NCBI GenBank assembly: GCA_023362775.1 | Contig: JALMGJ010000003.1 | Span: forward strand, 47,633,916 to 47,697,915 | Direction of reading: 5' to 3' | Source of the DNA: Charina bottae | Taxonomy: Eukaryota > Chordata > Lepidosauria > Squamata > Charinaidae | DNA: 64,000 bases | Shown here: piece by piece, positions 58,701 through 64,000 of the stretch | Numbering within the stretch: position 1 is the first letter of the stretch | How the letters are laid out: every line of letters begins with the position of its first letter | Notes under the pieces: generated by a model | Database searches by the model: none | Told to the model about the DNA's origin: nothing | Seen by the model: the letters and a program-made list of their open reading frames with translations, nothing else | Translations under genes and position numbers: made by a program

Positions 58701-61690
58701 AACCTTTAGGGTTATTTATAGGCTCCATTTATACATAAATAGAATTCGCATGAAGTTCTGATAACTTTCAGTGGCAAAAATGTACAAAAATTCAGAACAT
58801 CCACATAAGAGCAGAATTTTTCACAGAATCGCATACTGATTTTTTTCCTGAACATTCCTAAATACACAGGTATATGCTCTCTCCTTTTTTTCTTACTCCC
58901 AGATAAACCCATGTATTCACAGATACACAACAATACAGTTCAAACACCCATACATCCCTCCTTTTTCCTCCTTTCCCCAGCTTTTTTTTTCCTTTTCATG
59001 TCGCTTCCCTTCTCTCCCCCTGCTCCAAGGCCTTTTGGAAAAAGGACCGAAGGTGATGGGTGGCTGCAAATCAGGTGCTTTGCTTTGCAGCTGCCAAACA
59101 TAAATTATACACAGCCCTCAATATCTTTTTTCACACACCCCTATGAAAGCAAATTAGAGATAGTTTTGTTTTGCAGATTACTGTATCTATTTGGCTTTAG
59201 GTGACTGAATAACTAAAATCTCTAAGATTTGGTTCTGATTACATTGCAGGTGGGAACTCCATTTTCACGTCACCTACTGGCTCCTTGTGTTTCCTTCTTT
59301 TTCCTGTAGCCAAGATCATTGCCTTGCTATTATCTTCCCATTCTCCTGTATAACTCCAATGAGTGGCTTTGTCATGTTCTTTATCCAGTGGATGCTTAGT
59401 TTCTTCCTTTGCCCACACACTCCACTGCAAAGAATGAAAGTAGACTGAAGGTGTCTGGCCATGCCTAACCTAGCTTTGTGGAGAAGAAATGGATACACCG
59501 TAGTCTGCTGCTAAGAATTTGAAGAATAAGGCTATGTGGAAGTACTCCAGTATGATGGCAAATTGGGACTAAACCCTCAACTGCTACCTTCCTAATCTGT
59601 CATCTGGAGCAGCTACGTCATTGTACCTAAAGGAGACTTCAATACAGTTGCCACCCGATCACCTGTTCTGTAGCCAGCACTCTAAGGAGGGCCTTAGAAA
59701 TTGCTGCCATTGCTTCATAATGTGTCACCCTGAGGAATTCCTTGTTACAAATGGGCAATTGGGTAGCTGCTAGCCAGGGAGTGAGTGGTGCTGCTGCTGA
59801 TTTCACCAGAAAAAGGATATAAAAGGAAAGAAGCATGCAGGGGAGAAAGAAGTAGTGATGGGTGTTGGATCAAATACTCCACCATGTTGAGTGCTCATCC
59901 CTAGTTTGAACCAAAGTACATAATTTTAGGTTAAATTGTTTTGCTAATCTAATTCTTATTTCTCTGCAGAAATAATTCTTTACATACAGTATATTTAAGC
60001 TTCCTTACAAATGCAAAAACGAAAGAAAATGAAAAATGACTCAAGCTGTTCCAAATGGAATGAAACTAGAATTTAGAAGACATCTGCTGCTTCATTTTGA
60101 GAGGGACCTGGTATTTGTATTTTAGGGGCAAAGGTGCAACCTTGTCTCTAAATACTGGTTTGTGCAATGATTATAAGACCCTGGCCAATATACTGAAGTG
60201 CTGGAATAAAGACATACTTTTTTTTCCAGGTTAGTATATATCTCTGTTTTATATTACTAACGAATACTGTATATAGCTTAGACGGCTTTTCATAGTTAAG
60301 TATATAAGTTTGCAAAATTAAATAAAATTAAAAAGGGTTACTTTAATCTGGCAACTAGTACTTTTTCCTAAAAGCATCCAATATGGGATCTGGAGATGTG
60401 AGATCACATATGTTTTCTGCTAAAATGTTTGTTTGTTATTTCATCCTTTCACCTGCCCCATTTATCAGGCTTATCCTGCTGTCGTGTCTTCTCTGGAAAA
60501 CAGTCCATAAATTCTGCAAAATGGAATTTTTGTTGTTATTGTTCAACACCTTCTAAGGAGCCTGAACCTTGCTAAGTCCTTGTAGTTGCTCAGACTAAAA
60601 GCTTTGGTGAGCCTTCTATTATTGTTAGCAGCACACATAAAAATGTATACAGGACAGAGCTAAAGCGAAATAGTTCAGTCCTGCAGCAGTCTAAATAGCC
60701 AACTGAAAGATGTAGACCTTTAATATCCACAGCAACATCAGGTATATTGATTTTTCTTTAAGTCTGGAAGAAAGCAAATTTGCCAAAGTATTGTTTCAAA
60801 CAACTATCTATTGTATTTGTTAAATATTTTGCCCCATTCTTTTCTGCAAACTCTTTTATTTGCTAAGTAAATCGTTTTTCATTCATTTTAGGATATAACT
60901 TGAAAGGTCCTCAACAGATGTAGTATACAACCCAGGCAGCAAAGAAATGTCTGATCAGCCTTTCATCCCAGAGCATTAGGGACAGATCTCTGCGGAATAG
61001 GTGTATGCATGAGACAGAGAAACCAAACAAAGTTTTTGGGATGAAAGTGGAGTGTTCTGACCTATGAATATATATTTTACAAAGTGTTATTGAAGGTTTC
61101 TCAGAATTTGTAGGTATCCTCTGTTTGAAAGGCTTACCTCTCCAAAGTTGGTTGAAAGATTTTTTAAAAAAACATGGCTAACTAAATAAATTGTGTGATG
61201 GGTTTTTCTCCCATGATCCATACATACAGGTCCAGACTTCTGTGCTCCCACAGTAGCATTCCTATCAGAGAGCTGAACTGATTTACCTTTTTCCTTATCT
61301 GCTGTGTAGCTGAAGCCACTCTGACACTTCACTGTTGTTATTTTGAAATGCTGAGGCTCCTTCTCTCCACTGGAAGGAACCCTTGTCTCACCCCTGTCTC
61401 CCAGCTTCAGATCCTGCAAGAAAAATGCTTACTTGAGGGTTTTGCAGCTCCCCCTCATTAGTCCAATCAAAACAGCAGGGGTGAAAATGACAAGAGTTTT
61501 ATTGGCAACTATTTGGTCAGTTCCCCCCTTTTCTTTAGCAGGGGCGAAGGCTGTGTGCACAGTGCTGGTGACTGGATTTTTTCACCTTAACTTTCCGTCC
61601 CTTGGGTGTGAAGTGGGGGAGAAGGTTTTGGTTTGGTTTGCTGCAGAACCTCTGCGTCTTGGGGTGACATGGTGTTTTGTTCTTTGTTCT
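58701..61690. other. unassigned AT-rich intergenic DNA
   Basis: No gene is supported over 3 kb. Frames of up to 110 codons show no domain. Confidence 0.55.
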
Positions 61691-61699
61691 CAGCATTTC

Positions 61700-61800
61700 A
61701 AGTTTGCAGAAGTGAAGATGATTGTAAGCCACCCAGAGTCATTTATATACAGTAGTGAGATGGGTAGTGTATAAATTTGATTAATAAACAAACAAACAAA
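61700..61800 (+). mobile_element. LINE/SINE 3' tail, L2/CR1-like
   Basis: GTAAGCCACCCAGAGTCATT followed by GAGATGGGTAGTGTATAAAT and AATAAACAAACAAACAAA is a degenerate version of the LINE tail seen elsewhere. The 113-codon frame covering it (61433-61774) is not credited as a gene. Confidence 0.6.
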
Positions 61801-61934
61801 TTACGGATCATCGTCAAAGTGCCTCTGGGGCTTTGGGGAGTGAAAATAATGGTAATGGTGGTGACATAAAAGTGCCCTATGTGGTGATTGAATTTAGCAG
61901 GAAAAACTTAAAGATTTGATAATACAAGCTGCAT

Positions 61935-62319
61935 ATGATAAAAAAAATAAATATTGAAGGGAGTGACATAAAAATCTTTAAGGAGATTCCAGGTAAAATT
62001 CTAAAAAAAAGAAAAGACTATTTTTTCCTAACTGAGGTTCTGAAGAGAAATAAAATGCCTTTTAGATGGGAAATTTTAGAAGGTGTAAGTGTAACTTACA
62101 AGGACCAAAGATATAAATTAAATTCAATAGACAAAGCCAAAGTTTTTCTCAAAAAATATGAAAAAGGAAACATACAAACAAATGGAATTAATGGCAAAAA
62201 AAAGAGGAAGGTAATAAAGATAATTTTAGGATTGAATCTCAAACCTCTAGTTCTAAAGACACAGAAAACCAAGTAATTTGAAATGTATTACGTGGAACAT
62301 TAATGGAATAAACGCGCCA
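61935..62319 (+). pseudogene. L1 LINE relic: ORF1 C-terminus and start of ORF2
   Basis: The open frame 61935-62276 ends in the pattern of the L1 ORF1 protein C-terminal domain (PFRWEILEGVSVTYKDQRYKL, then DKAKVFLKKYEK). Just downstream 62281-62319 reads KCITWNINGINAP, the start of the L1 ORF2 endonuclease. The fragment therefore preserves the ORF1-to-ORF2 junction, and the rest is lost on both sides. ORF1p is an RNA-binding chaperone of the L1 particle. This copy is non-functional. Confidence 0.85.
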
Positions 62320-63170
62320 GTTTCTTACCTCAGTTTCAAGATGCTTTAGTATGTCTTTGGCTCTGTTCTTTTTGTTTAGTAAATTTTATTAGATTTCAAG
62401 AAAATAATAAAAACTACAAAAAAAAACTACAAAGAAAGGGGAAAGACACTAAAAAAGTGTGTCTTGGTTGTGGAAGGCACTCTTGCTGTAGCTTTCTGCA
62501 ACCTTTCTTTCTTTTTCACTTTCAATTTCTAAACCTTACTGATTTTTCAAAGTATAGTTACTGTAAAATACAAAGTGTAGAATACAAAAAAGATGGAATA
62601 CAGACTTAAGAAAAAAAGAAAAACTATAAAAGTGCAGAAATAGATAGAAGGCATAGAAGGAAAGTGACTTCCGACCTTCCCCAACACAGATGCATATTAT
62701 ACAAATGTAGTCTCTTACCATTAGTTAAACGTTTAGTAATATTATTTCTATAAAGTCTCTCTGCAACCTTTCCATGTATCTTTGCTTCCCAGTCTTGGAA
62801 ACTGCATGGAAGAAGTTGCTTGATATCATATTTTGGAATTTAACATGCAGGAAGCCTGGAAGGTAGTAGGAGACATGATGTTACAATGAAAGATGGGACA
62901 GTTGTAGACATTACCCTCCAGGACCTGATAAATAAATAGTTCTCAGAGACTGTTTTAAATCAACATGGCTAACAAGAGCTAATAGCAAACTCCGGCCCTT
63001 AGGTCTCTTTGGAGGGCCTGTGTCCATTGAAAATGGCAGGAGTCATCTTAAGCAACGTATCTAGGATATTGATTTTCAAACCAGTCGAAGCCTAGTATCC
63101 AACCCCAAAGTTCATGGATTTTTCTCAAATGGGCACGTACCATCATCTTTTCTCTCTTCAATTCTAATTC
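62320..63170. other. unassigned A-rich DNA
   Basis: A-rich sequence (62395-62460, 62575-62640) with TAGTGACTTCCGACC-like text near 62663 may be old LINE non-coding sequence in minus orientation, but it is not assignable by eye. Confidence 0.4.
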
Positions 63171-63177
63171 TGAAATT

Positions 63178-63540
63178 TTGTCGGGCTTTCACTTTGGCCA
63201 GGTCGGAGGCACTACCCTCCACAGTCCTGTGGGGGCGGTAAAAAACATCCCTTTTCAGCAGCGGTTATGGCCATGTGGGGATGGCTCTGTGGAATCCCTA
63301 AGCCATTTGCTCCTTTGTTGCTCTCTTTACAGGGAATCTCAGAAGACATATATCGATCCCATTTTAAAGAACTACCCTGGTAGAGAGCCCAATGGTCATC
63401 TGTCACTTCTATCTGAACAGGACCATGTCATATCTTTCCAGGTTGTCTGATTTTGTGCCACCATTTGTTCTAGCCATCCTACCTGTGACTGAAGATTAGT
63501 ACAAATGTTGGTGATTGCCACTGTTATTTGTATTATTGTT
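63178..63540 (+). pseudogene. LINE ORF2 C-terminal fragment
   Basis: The open frame 63178-63450 includes RLWPCGDGSVESLSHLLLC, matching the zinc-binding C-terminal region (CPCG...HvLLxC) of vertebrate LINE ORF2 proteins, then stops. LINE-tail-like sequence and AT repeats follow. Assignment to a clade is not possible. It is a fragment without endonuclease or reverse transcriptase. Confidence 0.6.
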
Positions 63541-63544
63541 ACTA

Positions 63545-63660
63545 TATTAATTAATTAATTAATTTTATTTATTTATTTATTTATAATTCAATTTATATCA
63601 CCGCCCCATCTCCCCCGAAGGGGACTCTGGGTGGTTTACAGAATCAATAAATAATAAATG
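63545..63660 (-). mobile_element. CR1/L2-type LINE tail, copy A
   Basis: (TTAATTAA)-(TTTA)n then TTTATATCACCGCCCCATC and GGGGACTCTGGGTGG is a reverse-oriented LINE 3' end. Confidence 0.7.
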
Positions 63661-64000
63661 AATAAATAAATAATATTTATTTATTTATTTATCACATTTA
63701 TATCCCGCCCATCTCCCTCACAAGGAGGGACCCTGGGCGGTTATGCATATATATGCATATAAATACAAATAAATTAAAGATAAAATCCAAGAGGCAATAA
63801 AATTGTTTTTAAAATGGCTCTATGGGACCAGCCATCCCCAGGAGGAGCTGTTACCCTTCCCATCCCAGGCGAGGTGGCAGAACCAGGTCTTTAAGTTCTT
63901 CCGGAAGTCTGGGAGCGATGGGGCCTGCCTCACCTCTGGGGGTAGAATGTTCCAGAGGGTGGGCGCAGCCACAGAGAAGGCCCGCCTTCTGGACCCCACC
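63661..64000 (-). mobile_element. CR1/L2-type LINE 3' region, runs off the window
   Basis: (TTTA)n, then CACATTTATATCCCGCCCAT and GGGACCCTGGGCGGTTA match in reverse the tail at 9225-9311. The following sequence (GGACCAGCCATCCCCAGG ... GTTCCAGAGGGTGGGCGCAG ... GAGAAGGCCCGCC) reads as LINE 3' UTR and continues past 64000. Confidence 0.72.

Noticed and set aside
61433..61774. 113-codon frame before a LINE tail
   Set aside because: Runs straight into a repeat tail; no domain; no splice context apparent.

Overview
The window reads as a gene-poor stretch of a squamate reptile (snake or lizard) nuclear genome. I find no host protein-coding exon, rRNA gene or functional tRNA gene. The lineage call rests on the repeat mix: RTE-BovB LINEs together with at least five tRNA-headed SINEs that carry a BovB-like 3' end (Sauria-SINE type), plus CR1/L2-type LINE tails, an L1 relic, Penelope-like elements with GIY-YIG coding sequence and hammerhead-ribozyme sequence, 5S-type SINE sequence, and many hAT-type and TA-flanked DNA transposon remnants. 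Which squamate it is cannot be decided from the sequence alone.

Layout. 1-9.2 kb is mostly unassigned AT-rich DNA with a GC-rich repeat (4.69-5.14 kb), a 224-bp TA-flanked MITE (6736-6959) and a 22-bp minisatellite (8077-8163). 9.23-11.91 kb holds an LINE tail and a 5'-truncated APE-type LINE on the minus strand. Its long open frame lacks one catalytic aspartate and is separated from its C-terminal zinc finger by one stop. 13.695-16.890 kb is a full-length BovB LINE with an uninterrupted ORF and a perfect 12-bp target-site duplication (TSD). A second, diverged BovB with two lesions lies at 32.67-35.89 kb, and a 5'-truncated third copy at 54.18-54.81 kb. SINE copies with clear TSDs lie at 18.3, 28.6, 39.7, 41.5 and 46.8 kb. 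Two palindromic insertions with 13-bp TSDs (21.5 and 51.0 kb) and a Penelope 3' fragment with a hammerhead core (43.64-44.23 kb) form a third retroelement group. DNA transposons include hAT MITEs (12.7, 36.2, 36.7, 44.8, 55.9 kb), a 1.1-kb GC-rich TA-flanked element (45.5-46.7 kb) and a Tc1-like relic split by a solo LTR (57.2-58.7 kb). The right end holds L1, LINE ORF and CR1/L2-type relics.

Host signal. The best candidates are a CpG-rich island at about 49.97-50.65 kb and AT/TF-motif-rich, repeat-poor DNA from 50.7 to 52.5 kb, which look like a regulatory cluster in a gene desert. Whether they are conserved needs alignment.

How the parts work together. The intact BovB encodes the endonuclease and reverse transcriptase that could mobilise both itself and the SINEs, whose 3' ends share its terminal motif. 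The other LINEs, the DNA transposons and the LTR appear to be passengers. No clearly new gene system was found. The strongest unusual signals are the intact BovB and the inverted-dimer Penelope/hammerhead insertions.
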